A stretch of DNA of 64,000 nucleotides from Sweltsa coloradensis (lineage: Eukaryota; Arthropoda; Insecta; Plecoptera; Chloroperlidae): contig JAMZAV010000030.1 of assembly GCA_024449915.1 (NCBI GenBank), positions 186,001 through 250,000 on the forward strand, written 5' to 3'. Position numbers and translations under genes: made by a program. How positions within the stretch are numbered: position 1 is the first letter of the stretch; each line of letters starts with the position of its first letter. Shown here piece by piece: positions 1-12,800 of this stretch. A model generated the notes under the pieces. It was not told where the DNA came from and did not search any database. It saw nothing but the letters and a program-made list of their open reading frames with translations.

Positions 1-109
1 CTGAAACTCTTGCATTATGCCTTGATTTATTGTACGGTATTTTACAGAGTGATGCAAAATGCTATGGGCTAATTGGTAGGCCTACATGGAGTACCTATTA
101 TGTTTTCAG

Positions 110-266
110 ACTGTGCTCTTGAAAAGCTTCCCTTAAGACGTCGTGATGGGGCTCGAGTAATTGACGGCAGCAAACATGCTCACAAGATCACCTGCGATCA
201 GGACGAAACAGTTCACCTAATGAGGTCGGAGGGCATTGAAAGACAATATCGACAAAAGTGTAAAAA
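110..266 (+). CDS. STEEP1: STEEP1 internal coding exon
   Basis: Acceptor TTATGTTTTCAG precedes base 110 and donor AAAAA/GTAAGT follows base 266. The exon starts by finishing an Asp codon, then reads [13 protein letters not shown], and ends with two bases of a Lys codon that base 2240 completes. An in-frame stop directly after the donor rules out read-through. Confidence 0.92.
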
Positions 267-3057
267 GTAAGTAGTACCTAATAGGTAAACCTTACGGTGT
301 TACCAATGTAGGTACACTTGGACGACAAAAAATTATCTATTTCAAAAGAACGCTTGTTATTGTGTTTAACAATCGAGAAAAATCTACTTGCTACAAAAAG
401 AATAATAAGCCAACCAGTACATCTGTTTGTCTTGAAAACTAACACATAAAAACTAATAATATATTTGTGCATTGACAGTAGCCATGTAGCCACAACCACA
501 GTCATCTCCGACGTCATCGCAAGCGAGCGAGGTTATTCTTTGTTTAAAGATGTAACGTAGATACTGCGCACACTTATGGCTACGGGATTGAAATGACCTC
601 ACAGTCCCGCAACGTTGTACAAGATAATATAGGCCCTAGTTCATTACAGATTGCTTGTAGAATGTAGAGAATTCTACACCTCTTAAATTAACACTTGGAA
701 CAGGCTGCATTCAAGAAGACTTCAATTTGTCTGTTTTTGCGTGGGGAAAAGTCTTCATTGTCAACCTTTTTTTACTTCCTATAGTTAGGCTTACCCCTGA
801 GTACCCTAAACCAACCAAAAAAAATTTGCATTTGCATTTGACCATTTACATGCGATGCCTGCAACTAATTGTGTTTACATGAACACTCAATTAGTAGGGT
901 TACCATACGTCCCGGATTTTCCGGGACAGTCCCGTTTTTCTTGTTGCTGTCCCGGTGTCCCGAAAAACATTTTCGGGACGCCAAATTGTCCCGGAAATCG
1001 AAAATCCAATTCCAAATTGCCGTAGCAAATTTCTGCTTTCAAATATTTTGCGGCACCGACGGCGGCTGGGCCGGGACGCGGGGATGCGCAATGTAACCAA
1101 TAATGTTGTCATTGAGTCGAGCTCAAGGCCAGGGCAGCGGGCGGCGACAGTACGTACAGTGTCAACCCACTAGTAGGCTAGTCCAGTCGTTGTCAATGAT
1201 TCACTGCACAGTCTGCAGTCACCGTTGTGTAATCAGTGAGTGTTGATTTCGCGTTGTGACTTGTGACATTGCTTAGCTTACAGACTGTGCCAGTGGTGTG
1301 CGTGTGTGGCAAAATACAATGGCCAAACGCAAGTGTCGTTTTTCAAAAACAAACTGAAAGACGAATATCCGTTCTTGTCTAGAAATACGCAAATCGAAGG
1401 AAAGTTGATTGTTCTGTGTGCCGTGGTGTGTTCGGGATAGAGCATGGTGGACGTTCAGACATTTTAGATCATTTAAAAATTGTCCCGACACTCAGATCTC
1501 ACTACAGGCGATCTTGGGGAAACAAAAGGCCCAAAAAAATTTCGCCTCCAGCGGCTGGGGCTTCGCCCCAGACCCCGGGTAGCCCACGCAAGTCCATACA
1601 CAACGAAAGTACATGTGTCCCGGATTTTACTTTCAGAATTATGGTAACCCTATCAATAGGGTTACCGTTCGACGCTACGGTACTATGATTTATAATAATA
1701 ATAATCAAAAGTTTCATTGGACATTGTTCATTGACATTTGTACAAGAAAACAATACACAATTAATTTTCTTAATGAAAAGATGTAACTTATGCAAAATCG
1801 CTTAAATGGTGGATTATTTCCCATTCCGTCACAATTTAAATTTAATACAATGTGAAAGTACCTATCACTTGCTTACTAAAAGTGTCACTACAGTTAGTAG
1901 GTACTAGGCTACAAAACATACCATTTAAGACATGAATTTTATATTTATAGATCCTTTGAAAGGGATATGTAAGTAAAATATACATTAGATTACAGTTACC
2001 GCTCGATTAATCAATGGCACCCACCCTAGCCTACGCCTACCAATTTAGACTAATGTCAGTGTGATACCAAAGACTTGCAATCCGCAGAACTAAAACAAGA
2101 GCTGGAAGCCAATGAAGCCGGCAGAGGAATGCCACCAAAACAGAACTTCTTTCAAACAAAAGTTCACAATAACAATAAATAAACAAATAAGTTTTAGTTC
2201 AAAAGTTTTGTCATTTCTAATTCTGTTTTGTGTTCACAGATGTGGTTTGCTTCTGTACTACAAGCACAGTCTAAAGAGTAACGTCAACTTTATTGTGAAG
2301 GGAGCAGTGATTAAAAGTTCTGGAGAAGGTCCAATGACAACAATCTACAATCAAGTGGCCATTGAGAAACCCAAGAAAATCATGGTTACCAAACACACCA
2401 AAAATATGGGGAAATTCAGCTCTGTCACAGTATCTACTATTGATGAGGAGGAAGATGAAATTGAAGCTGTAAGTTCATATATTAATATCATAACAGTAAA
2501 GTAAACCTATATTGATTAACTCGCGGAAAGGTGCAAGCGTATTCTTCAAGGGTTTTTCTTTTCCACAATCTCAGAGTCGGGTAAATTCACTCCTGCTCCA
2601 TATTTATAGTTTATCATATGCAGCTCTATGCTTCATCAAGCTTCGAGAGACTATAACCTGGAAATAAAAGTAATGCAGATTATAATTGTATGAGCGCAGC
2701 AAAGACTTCAATTTTGCTCTACCCTGAGAAAAATAGCTCGGGCATTGTTTTTGTTTTGCGTTTGCTCTCTTCAATGCGATCTTGATGAAATTTTAAGGAC
2801 ACCTTTTGAATCTCTGACCTTAGATCTGCCACGTTTCACTTTAACCACCTGTTTTTATGTAAATTGCGATTTCTTTGACAAAACTGTAAATTATGTTCCA
2901 GCGTGAAGTCGCCGACTCGTATGCAAACAACGCAAGAATTATCGAGAAACAATTGGAGAGGAAAGGCATGAACAAACGGAAAATGGTTGTACAACAAACA
3001 CAAGCAGAGATAGATGCCAAACGAAACCGAGTGCGGGGAACGCTGATTGATAAATAA
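110..3057 (+). CDS. STEEP1: STEEP1 (STING ER exit protein 1, UPF0428 family), 3' three coding exons; 5' part outside window
   Basis: Spliced coding segments 110-266, 2240-2468 and 2902-3057 join in phase (2-base, 1-base, then whole codons) to about 179 residues. They align along their whole length with the C-terminal four fifths of human STEEP1/CXorf56 (222 aa). Shared stretches include [71 protein letters not shown] and the terminal GTLID. In vertebrates the protein promotes ER exit of STING; whether this holds in the present host is unknown. A cysteine pair (KC..CG) is kept where human STEEP1 has CAKCG. Intron 1 here (1.97 kb) carries a hAT-like element. The gene runs convergently towards the BTBD8-like gene. 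The first about 43 codons and the promoter lie left of position 1. Confidence 0.93.
269..894. other. STEEP1 intron, no recognisable content
   Basis: AT-rich intron sequence with no supported gene, RNA or complete repeat. It ends where the hAT-like element at 895 begins. Confidence 0.6.
895..1652. mobile_element. hAT-like non-autonomous DNA element in STEEP1 intron
   Basis: Inverted ends TAGGGTTACCAT (895-906) and ATGGTAACCCTA (1641-1652) bound 758 bp. The flanking octamers TCAATTAG (887-894) and TCAATAGG (1653-1660) look like a worn 8-bp target duplication, as hAT elements make. Just inside the left end are several CCCGGAT/CCGGGAC blocks that form subterminal repeats. A GGGGCTTCGCCCC palindrome sits near 1557. 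No transposase is readable. The same CCGGGAC and GGGGC..GCCCC motifs recur in the element at 56017-56993, so both belong to one family. Confidence 0.75.
2240..2468 (+). CDS. STEEP1: STEEP1 penultimate coding exon
   Basis: Acceptor GTGTTCACAG and donor GAAGCT/GTAAGT. It encodes the [10 protein letters not shown] segment through the acidic DEEEDEIEA stretch. The matching human segment has the same acidic run before REVADSYA. Frame is phase 1 in and phase 0 out. Confidence 0.93.
2715..2845 (+). repeat. Fragment of the dispersed fold-back family in STEEP1 intron
   Basis: The run AAAATAGCTCGGG, then GCGATCTTGATGAAATTTT and ATCTCTGACCTTAGATCTG, matches the block at 40600-40760 with a few changes. 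It is therefore an old solo fragment of the family described at 37739-41332. Confidence 0.6.
2902..3057 (+). CDS. STEEP1: STEEP1 terminal coding exon
   Basis: Acceptor TTATGTTCCAG. Fifty-one codons then TAA at 3055-3057. The encoded stretch [20 protein letters not shown] and the end RGTLIDK match the human C-terminus ([29 protein letters not shown]), but this copy lacks the last few human residues. Confidence 0.94.
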   Translation, partial: REVADSYANNARIIEKQLERKGMNKRKMVVQQTQAEIDAKRNRVRGTLIDK

Positions 3058-3129
3058 ACTTGAACACTAACAAACAATGAAATGTAAATCATGAAGGGAT
3101 ATTTGGAGGTCAAGGTCAAAAGTACAGGA

Positions 3130-3135
3130 AATAAA
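3130..3135 (+). promoter_or_regulatory. Probable STEEP1 polyadenylation signal
   Basis: AATAAA lies 73 bases after the stop codon. A second AATAAA overlaps the stop itself (3053-3058), but it would leave almost no 3' UTR. Confidence 0.5.
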
Positions 3136-6100
3136 AACGCAACACATTTGAAGCTTCAACATTTAATGTTGTTAAATATTCAATTAAAAACATATATTGC
3201 ACACATATTGCATTAAAATTTTATTTTACATTGCACATGATATTTATTTGTAATTTACTCATACTAATCGCCAATTTATATTTCAAGGTAGAACTAAATT
3301 TTAAATAGTAAATAAAGGCTAGTGCCTACTCAAGTTTAGCGTGTTAAATAATTATTTCCCTACTTACTGTGGGGTGCCCAAGATCTACCCTCCCCACTTT
3401 TTACTTGTGGAAATTGTGAAAAAAAGTAGGCCTATGTTATGTATAGTGATTGGAGCTTGATCTTGAAAACTGCAATAGAAAACTGCTATTCAGTGCATCT
3501 ATTCCAGACTCCTATTATTCATGAGTCATGACATTTAATTGATTGTTGAAAGTATTTCAACCAACACTTTACAGTGAATCAAAACCTGTACCTAAAAGGC
3601 TAAAGGTAAACTCGTTTCAACATGAAACTTATTTTGTTTTTTGTCAAAATGGTAAATATTGATCGTTATTATTCCAATGAAAACTTGCATGGTAATCTGT
3701 TGGATGGATACATAATAATAGGACTTCATAGGTACAGTATGTATTATTTCAATATGCACTGGTGACTCAGTATGATTTACCCTACATCAAATAAAACAAT
3801 TTAAATTGATTGTAACAATCTAGTAAGTAAAAGGTTTTCAAGGTTGGTCTATCTTTGGGCACCATATAGTGACTACGTGCACCACGCACAGTCGCACACC
3901 AAAGTGGTTTAGCTGAAACCACTATCAGTTGTTTTCGGAGCTGATTTCATCCTCCCGTCGTCTCCAAAAGTGAATTTGATTGGAACCACATTGAGGAAAA
4001 TTCAACGCGTATATTATCCGGCTTGAGCCACAACGTTTTCATGCAACTCGCATTGAAGGTGTGTGCTACACGTAGTCCGAATATAACAGTTCATAAATTA
4101 AATTTAGAGAATGCATATAATCCCTTAAGTTAATAAACTTCCATTAACTTTAATACCAATGGCGGTTGGATATGTTGCTACATGAACCCAAAACAAACAT
4201 AGATCTAATGAAATTATTTCTTATCGAGAAGCTTGTAGGTACGTTTTAGGATGCTCCAAACTCGAGCATTTGTAGCAATTGCAACCTATTCCTCACCACC
4301 GTTGTAGTGGATTAGATTAAAAAACAAAATATTTTAATTGCCATGGTAAATTTGCAGCGGTACCAGAAACCAAGACTCCCCTGAGAATTTTGGTCAAGTA
4401 CGGCGGCAGAATAGGTAGATCTAATTCCTTACTTGCTTCCAAGTTGTAACAACATAAACCAACAATTTAACCGATTACAATTCACAAGTACCAGTACTCT
4501 CTCCTAAAATTGTTAGTAATTAAATATAAATCAATAATAAATATGACAATATAAGCTACCTATATCTGACAACTACCCTACTTGTTGTACATTGCTACAG
4601 TATAACAAAAATAAAATTTTGAATTGGTAAAAGAACAATAAATAATTCTCAATAAAGACTAGGGAAATATGATGAGCATGGCATAACAATGTCAATGGGT
4701 GATTATTTTGTTTAAATAAATAATAATAATAATAATTAACAAGAATGCGAGACACCTATCACTGACATTTTGGAAGAGTTCAATATTTTACTACAATGTA
4801 TTTTACTACTATCTAATACATGCACTAACTGTCCCTTACAATGTCCCATTACGGAATACAAAATCCAAATGAAAGCAACATACTCAACATCAGAGCCGAT
4901 TTCAAGTAAGCAGTTAAAACTTTTTTGTCATGATTATTAATATGATACAAAATGTGCAATTGATTTTATAAATACAGTACATAAATTATATTTATTGGTC
5001 ACATTTATTTAAATTTAAAACACTGAGTATGTATATATTGAAAATAAAAAAATACAAAATCTCAAGCAAAATTGCAATAAGTAATGAACATATTGACAAG
5101 TATTCATATTATGTATATTATATTTACTGGCCTCTCAGGTTAATCTTTCTTTCATACACAATCAAATATGAGCAAAAGCCTTTGTAAAAAATATTTACTC
5201 TAGATTATAGTACTTATAATAAATAAATAATCTTTGTGTATAAATTAATATTCGACTACATTATGGGTATGCTACCAGTGGAGAGTGGAATACATAAGTA
5301 AGTGTATGGGCATGGGCATATCAGACAAAATGCGTGCGTAAATGAATTGAGCGAGTAAATGCACATTCATAGCACATAAATAACAAAATCACATAGCAGA
5401 GTGAAGTAGCGACGGAATGTCATTCAGAGCAGCTGACTAGTGCACGAAAACAACTTTTATTAAGTACTAGATGAGAAATGTATACCGTAATAGGTAGGCC
5501 TAATGATTGATTTGGATTCTCTACATACGTATTACGTACTACTATTAGTAGCTACAGATCAATCACGACTACAATGCAGCAGCTAGTTTACAATAATAGC
5601 AGTTTGCACGGTATGTTCATAGAGATACCATTAATAGTAGGTATTTTTTTTTTTTTTTTTTAGTAGTTAGAATCTTATACAAAGTGAAGCTATTCTACTA
5701 TGGTAGGGCACAGATAACATTTTAATGTGTAAGTTTCAATATGTTTTTGTGTTGGTTTAGAGATACTATAACACAGGCATATGGTAGCCCGCAGCATTCA
5801 GCAATATATTGTATATGGGTACTAGATGGATACCAAAGCCCCTTTTTGCTTCAAGAGAATGAACAATCAACACAGGTCTCATTATTATAGGAGTGAGTGT
5901 TAGATATTGTGGTTAAGTTACATTAAACTGTTTTAGTTCAGCCAAGATTTTACATTCCGATAGTCAGATGTCGCCTTCCACAGAATAAGTGTAGATAATT
6001 TCATTGCAAATCACAGTCAAAAGAGTTTTCATAGAAAAATAAAATTGAATTTGTGAACAAAATCTGGATCAAATTGTTCCTACTTAGTGACCAATGCTCT

Positions 6101-6443
6101 CCATGAGCCTTCTAGGCACTCGTTCTTCCTTCCGATATCTTTGATCGCGGAGTCGCCTCGCCACACTTCAGGTGGACATTACACCGAGAGGTGGAAGAGA
6201 AATGGTGAAGAGAAAGAGTAACGGCACATGGCTGTGACTTTTCACGTAAAAAGAAGAGTAAAAGTCAAACTCCCCAGCTATCAGGACTCTGCTCAAAAGA
6301 GGAAACTAAATAGAAAGTGGCCCTGAAGAGTACAGGTGATCGTGATTGGTTGACTCTGCCCCCATTGAGTAGCACCCACACATTTGAGAATAGTTTGAGA
6401 GGCAGAAAGATGTCCCTTTGCCTTTACAGAGATGTACAATAAA

Positions 6444-6497
<54 letters not shown>

Positions 6498-8855
6498 AAT
6501 AATAATAAATGAGGCAGTGAAAAAAACGGAATGTCATTTTAACTGTCGGTAGCATTTCTCCCGCGCGGCTTTTTTCTCTAAGCCGATGCCATCTCTTAAC
6601 TTTGTTGTTTCTACGAAGAATGGATTTTAATCCGAGGATGAAGACGCAGAAATGCCAATGTGATTACCGATTGATATTGTTTTGAGAAGAAAAGGAAAAG
6701 AGATTTTGTGCACATTTAACGACGATCAAGGCAGAAGAAAACACCTCTACTTGCCGAAACAACGCGCGATAGTTTCACAGAAAGACCAAGAGGTGCCACC
6801 TCTACGCATAATTTACTTTTCATTCAAAGTATCCAGTGCGACGCTTTCAAAAAAATATTTTTCTCTTCAAGTTTCCATTTTCAACGTTTTCAATTCCCAG
6901 AGAAATGCCTGCTTCATCAACTCACTAGCTTCAATCATTAGCCTTATTGGGCCATAACAACAAAGAAAAACAATAGAAATTAAATTGAATTAATTAAACT
7001 ACGTATTAACATGTTGAAAAAATATATGCCCCCACGATTCTGTTCCTAAACTCAACAACGCAACGCTATACGAATTTAATTACTGTAATATTTCGTAGAC
7101 TATAAAACGCTTTCACTGAAAGATCAATTCAAATTAACATCTACTAAATATTAAATAATATACTGTAGCCTATTGCCAGTTATTGGACAAAATTCGAAAC
7201 CGTAGTTAAGATTTGTATATAAGAGAATCTTCAACTTAGTAAAGGTAGCGTACAACTGACTTCTAGTAAACTCTGCTGAAGAAAGCCAGATATATAATAT
7301 GATGTTATACAAATCAACAATATGCTAACACTTTCCTCTTGCCTTTCGTCTCATACATACTCTGTCATTCTCTGCTTAACCAGAACTTAATACTTGTCCC
7401 TTTGTTTGATCGCACGACGGACCATATTTAGGCAATATATTATACTGGTCACTGTTGACACAGCATGGGTTCATACATCGAGCTCCAGCTAGGCTCGGTC
7501 TTGGGAGCTTTTCTATTTACGTACTGTTTGTTGCCTACATCTTCCGACTTCATACAACTATGCTGTCTTCAAATAAATTATGAAACACATGAGTATGAGT
7601 TGACCCTGCAGAGTATTTCAGAATTGTTAAATTCAAGGCTGGCTTTCAAACAACTTCATACAAGAGATTGCACTTCCCATTTTAACTTACATAAATTTGT
7701 GTATAAATACCTAATACTTTGACCTATGGACCTATAGCAATAAAATTACTGTGTGCTACTTAAGCAAGTACTCACTTAAAATTCTTAATGAAATTAATAT
7801 ATTTCAACTGACCAATATTCAACATGAGATAAATTCACCATTTACTGTGTGATTACTAATTTTAATTCTGCACTGTAGTATCATTTTATTTGACATCACC
7901 AAAACTCCCGATCGATCCTGTATGCTTTAGGCGCAAACCGTAACGTAATCAGACTGCTCTACTCATACAAATTTTAGCATGGAATAAACAGCTATGTATT
8001 TTAAAACAGAACTGTTCTAGATAAGAACAAAAACATAGTTTGAACTAGAATGATTATAGTTATTGGCTTTTATGGTCATCCCGACACTGCACAGCATAAT
8101 AGCTGCATACGAATACATACAATGGACAGTTATTCAGGTGCAAACAATCTTAACCTCAGTTTTTCACTATGAACCTAGTTCTAGTACATACACAAAATTG
8201 GAATGAAATTTAAAAGCAAAAGTTTTAACTAGTACTTAGAAAGGAATATTACACTGTTGTAATGTAGACAGTTTAACTGCACGGGTAGTAACGGTAGTTA
8301 GCGTAAATGCAAAGGATGAAGGTAGGTATATACTAAAAAATTCAACTTGTAAGCGCTACCTAACCTTCATAGAACTATAAAAGGGTACACAAATTGCTCT
8401 CCGGGCAAGAAGCCAAAGAAAGCATGATATCAGGGAGGGTAGCAACAAATAGCCAACCCAGCCTGAATTTGTACAGTACATGCAAAATCTACTCTCTTAA
8501 TTCCACATACCTCACCTCTCCTCTCCCAATAGCAGTTGCATAGAGCATTTAACAATAGTATTACCATATCACCAGGAAATATACCAGTAGCTTAACGCAA
8601 CAGCTATGCTTAAAACACCAAATTAACAATTAACTTAACATTAGTTGCAATAGACTGCCAAATGGACACACAATATTTTGTAATTGATAATATGAGGTAT
8701 CGTATTAAAGTTGCTTACCTCTTTATCGTAATGCCTTACTGTATGCCACACTTTACCCAACTTTGTCCGTTCATTAAATGCTGTAATACTTTTATGTACA
8801 AGCCGAGTGGCAACGGAACGTGACTAGAAGATTACACTGATTTGCACTTGAAAGC
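3136..8855. other. Spacer between convergent genes; includes probable BTBD8 3' UTR
   Basis: AT-rich DNA with no convincing gene on either strand. The short open frames (for example 6682-6957 and 7465-7722) have no splice or homology support. A TTTATT at 7885-7890 (AATAAA on the - strand) would give the BTBD8-like gene a 3' UTR of about 1 kb. Simple repeats: T-run 5646-5660 and the ATT array at 6439-6507. Confidence 0.55.
6100..6512 (+). repeat. Possible LINE/SINE 3' tail ending in an (ATT)n microsatellite
   Basis: A non-coding stretch ends with GATGTACAATAAAATT and runs straight into about 20 ATT units (6439-6507). Retroposon tails of this form are common. Body and 5' end were not recognised, so this may be only a microsatellite beside unrelated DNA. 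Confidence 0.4.
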
Positions 8856-9898
8856 TTATTCTTGGACATTTTCTATAGCCGGCTTTTTCAAAATGGTTGG
8901 TTCGTCTTTGAGGAAAGTTCCCGATCGGGAACCCAAAGCTTTCTCTGTCAAAACCCCTCGGCCCGCTTTCCGACTATCGACATTCTCTTTCATCTCAGTT
9001 TTGTTTCGGATGCCATTCTTGACAGGTCTCGATGTATTGTCGGCTACCTTACCGAATGGTTTATTTGTGACATTCCTCTGAGATCCAACATCCTTCGGAG
9101 CAGCTTTGGTAGTTGTTTTACTGGGGCCCGCCGGCTTGGCAGGGCTGGCCACAGTTTGACGCAATTGAACTCTCGCCAGGGGTCGTTTACTCGCCAAACT
9201 CGTTGACGGACTCGATGCAGTTTTCGAAGTGGGTTCCGACTTCGAGACTGCTTTAGTCGGAGTTATTTTACCCTTGGCCATGTTCGGCGAAGCCAAGTTT
9301 GTGGGCGACTTTGTCAAGTTCTTCTTAGCGGCCGGCGAACCAACTAGAGCAGCCGCAGCCGCTGCCGAGCGAAGTCGAGAAGTGTTCGATTCCCGCGGGG
9401 AAATTAACGGAGCCCTCGTCGAACGTTTAACAGCACCGGCGGGCGATTTCTGTGAATCCCCCGACTTTCCCTTTAAATCTCCCTTTCCAATCAGTGGAGA
9501 TTGTGGCAAGATCAACTTTTTATCTGATTTCTTATCTTCTACGACGTACGAAGCCTCGGTAGCTAGAGAATCTGTTGACATACTCACTTCATCTCCAAGC
9601 CTTCCTAACTGCTTCTTTAATGGTACATTAGTTGAGCCTGTTACGGTGATTGTGTTAATTTCTTTTTCCACATTTGTTTCGGTCAACAAATCTATACCTA
9701 CGACTTCTTGGCGTTTCCTCCTTACCGAAGGGGTGTCAGGGCGGGTAGAAATACTACTTTTATTTGTGCTGTTTGCCTCGTTGGTACTTTGCTTCCCACT
9801 AGCATTCTCAGCAAGAGAATCGGTTGACATGTTGATCTCTAGCTCTTTCCTTCTCCGACGAACATCCCTGCTTATAAGTGGCATCTCCAATCGATTAC
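8856..9898 (-). CDS. BTBD8: BTBD8-like terminal exon 11 (C-terminal tail)
   Basis: Acceptor GTCAACAG before 9898 and stop TAA at 8858-8856. About 347 residues, Ser/Thr/Lys/Ala/Pro-rich and probably disordered. It carries the duplicated motif MSTDSLAENAS near 9830 and MSTDSLATEAS near 9575. A basic, alanine-rich stretch with AAAAAA lies near 9360. The end is a short charged segment (FLKDEP, ENVQE). Antisense open frames 8842-9206 and 9229-9924 are shadows of this exon. Confidence 0.9.
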
Positions 9899-12800
9899 CT
9901 GTTGACAAGAATAAGAGTAAGTAAGCTACATGATTAAACAATTCTACAATGTAACAATTAACAAGACCTAAATACTCGAACTTGAACTAGCCTTGATATT
10001 CGAGTCTTTTTCAGTAGTACTCAGCCTAGACTCAAACTCAAAAATCAGGACTAGCACATTCGTTAACATTATTTATTTCAAAAAGAAAAGCCAATTTTTT
10101 TTACTTTTTTCCATCTATCTACATCAAACAACATCAATTCAAAAAACACACAACAGACTAAACTAAAAGTCAAAAACCTATGCCACAACTCTTTGATCAC
10201 GATACCTGTGCTTTGTTCCGCTCGCTTGGGCTTCGAGTCGCGCATACCGGACCTTCTCAGAGCCGGGGAGGAAGTACGCGACGAGTCCGACGACGATATC
10301 ATCTTACGTCGGGCCGTCGACGCCTTGTCCAATGTTGCCGCGCTACCGGCCCGCTGCTTCCCCGTCTTACCTTGACCCTGCAACCGTAACAACATTCTCG
10401 CTACCTTCATCGGTCTGAGGCTAAAGGGATAGGGTGGGTGAGTTGGAGATGAGGGGTTGAGAAATAATAGAGACAAGTACTAAGCCTACATAAAACTAAA
10501 AATAATACAGCCTTAATCTACTATATGTACATAATTCCCTACTATTTCATTACCATAGTTAAAAAAATTGTCTTTATTAGCATTTTACAAACTCTTGATT
10601 CATGAACAACATAAATTAGAATTACACACTCTTGCAATGCATGAACTGATGGAGACTAATATCATCATATAGGTAGGTTAAACAGCGTAAGAACACAATT
10701 TGTACCTCTACTTTTTCCCACTCCAAGGCCAAAGCATGATATTGATAGGGCCACAGTACACCTTTTAAGGATGTTAACCGTTAACTTAACTGCTAGCTAC
10801 CCTTTTCAGGTGCCTATCCATGTACCCCTATGTGGCTTCGACCTTACAGTGGAAGGGAAATCTTCAGAGAAAAGATTGCTGACACCAAGACAGAGCGCAT
10901 CTCTTTAGATACGCCGCCCTGAGAGTGACATCGACTCCCTGCCCAATGAACTGAGCAGGATAGAAAAGAAGGCAGTCTTATATTGGATAATGGATAGCAA
11001 GACAGAAGAATGGCTAAAGAGGCCAACTTCACACAAGGAAAAAAACAAGTCTTATTATTTATACTTTATAGACTAGGTACGGTATTTGGGTAAGATCAAG
11101 AAAAAACATACAAAACTATTTGTCTGGAGATTGTTGGAATTCAAAGGAAACCTGGGACCTACATGACATTATGTTTTTTCTAGTAATTATGCAATTCATG
11201 CGACAAGCCATTACTCCCGAGGTCGAACGCCTCACCTCCAGCACCCGGACGGGCCAAGTCCGCTGCTTGTTGGCCGCGGAGTCGCTCTCTTCGTCAGCAG
11301 TCCGCTGCGCCTCCTCCTCCACCCGATGCGGATGGATCACCGCGATCGGCTGAGACTTCTTACCCGGCTTTATGTCGGCTCTCAAGGTCGAAACCCTGCC
11401 GCCCGACGCAGCTCGACGGGCCTGTTGTGTCATTGCCAACTTCACCTGGTAAAAAAAATCATAAACTTTTTGAAACAAAACATGCCATTCCTGTTACATA
11501 AACATTAAACAGTAAAAAGTAAAAGCAAAGGAACATTGCATAGAGCATTGACCTCGAACCTTTCCAACAGCTCTAAGACCTCGGCGCACTACATCATTCA
11601 GTGATATCAAAGGTAATAGGTTTGTTCGTTCGCGGACCTAGTGTTAACACTCAAAAAGTCAGCGTCTACACTTTACAGTTTACACTGGCTTCTAGGCTAG
11701 TGTTATGAGTGCCAGTTTTAACACTGAAGCGAACGAACGGACCAAAATGGCTCTTTTCACAAAAGTGTGTGCGAACGAACAAACCTAATAATAATTAATT
11801 ATCGACATGTTTTGTAATATCACTCTGTTCACTCATATTGAGGACAAACATAAATACTTTTCAAAAGTGCACCAACCGTATTAAATTTTTCCAATTTCCT
11901 TAATTTTTTATATTAGAGTGCATGCCAAAAATACACCAAATTATTGATATTTCATTTTGGTCTATCACTGCTCTGAACCCTCTCCCTGCCGCTCTTGTAC
12001 CTGCCGCAGGTCCAGATTGCGTGACCCCGACACGGATCGCGAGTATGACTGTCCCGTGTGCCTGCCCACCCTGTGGCCGCCGCGCAACACCTCGTCCGAG
12101 GGCACGATCACCAGGCACGCCACCTCCTGGATGTGCTTGCGTAGCCCGGCGTCCATCAGGTTCCACGAGGGGCAGCGCGCGGCTCGAGGTGCCTGGCGCA
12201 CGAGGCAAGCTTCAGCACTCTCGCACAGGGTGCTCACCAGCTCCACGAAGCTCTGAAACACGGAGGAAACAATGGGAATGCAAGAACCAGTGTTGTTAAA
12301 CTGTCGTAAGTTAGGCCTACTATTTTCAGTATTGAATACAATTCAGAAATTTGAAAATCCATTCCGACCGGGGTTCGAACCACGCCGTGAGGCCTTTACA
12401 CATACCATCCCTACCTAAGAAACAATTCTGAATCGATTCCCAAGAATTTTTTTTTATATGCTACGTTATTATGGTGGTCTTTTTCCGTGGAGCCCATGAT
12501 ATGCGCTATTATTCCCGCGGTCTTTTTCTACGAAGCCCGTGATGACAATCGCCCGCCAGATTCAAAAAACATCGTTCTCGCTATGATGTTCTTGATATGC
12601 GAATTTAAGACAACTCCCAATTTTTTAACTATCAAAAATGGAAATGAATATCATCTTACATTTGGGTAAGGCCTAAATATGGTAATTTCCATCACATTAA
12701 GTTTTCCGATATTTTGCAGCATTTTCGAGATACAGTAAAACCCCTATGTATTGTTTTTCAGGGTAGCTTACAAAAAAACGATGCAGTGAGGAAAACAGTC

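Larger units (their letters stand above)
11275..12296. repeat. Tandem duplication, copy 1 (exons 9 and 8 of BTBD8-like gene)
   Basis: Nearly identical to 14049-16159 apart from the hAT insertion in copy 2. Identity starts inside exon 9 at CCGCGGAGTC and stops after CCAGTGTTGT, 43 bases past the start of exon 8. Coding differences are third-position only. The flanks differ: copy 1 runs on into a pogo-like element at 12733. Confidence 0.9.

Noticed and set aside
7465..7722. 85-codon open frame starting in a good ATG context
   Set aside because: No recognisable domain, composition like the surrounding AT-rich spacer, no neighbouring exon.
9229..9924. 231-codon open frame on the + strand
   Set aside because: Antisense shadow of BTBD8-like exon 11, whose frame, splice acceptor and stop are consistent on the - strand.
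11922..12299. Pro/Arg/Cys-rich frames on both strands (also 15691-16243)
   Set aside because: GC-rich exon 8 of the BTBD8-like gene is open in several frames. Only the frame matching BTBD8 continues across splice sites.
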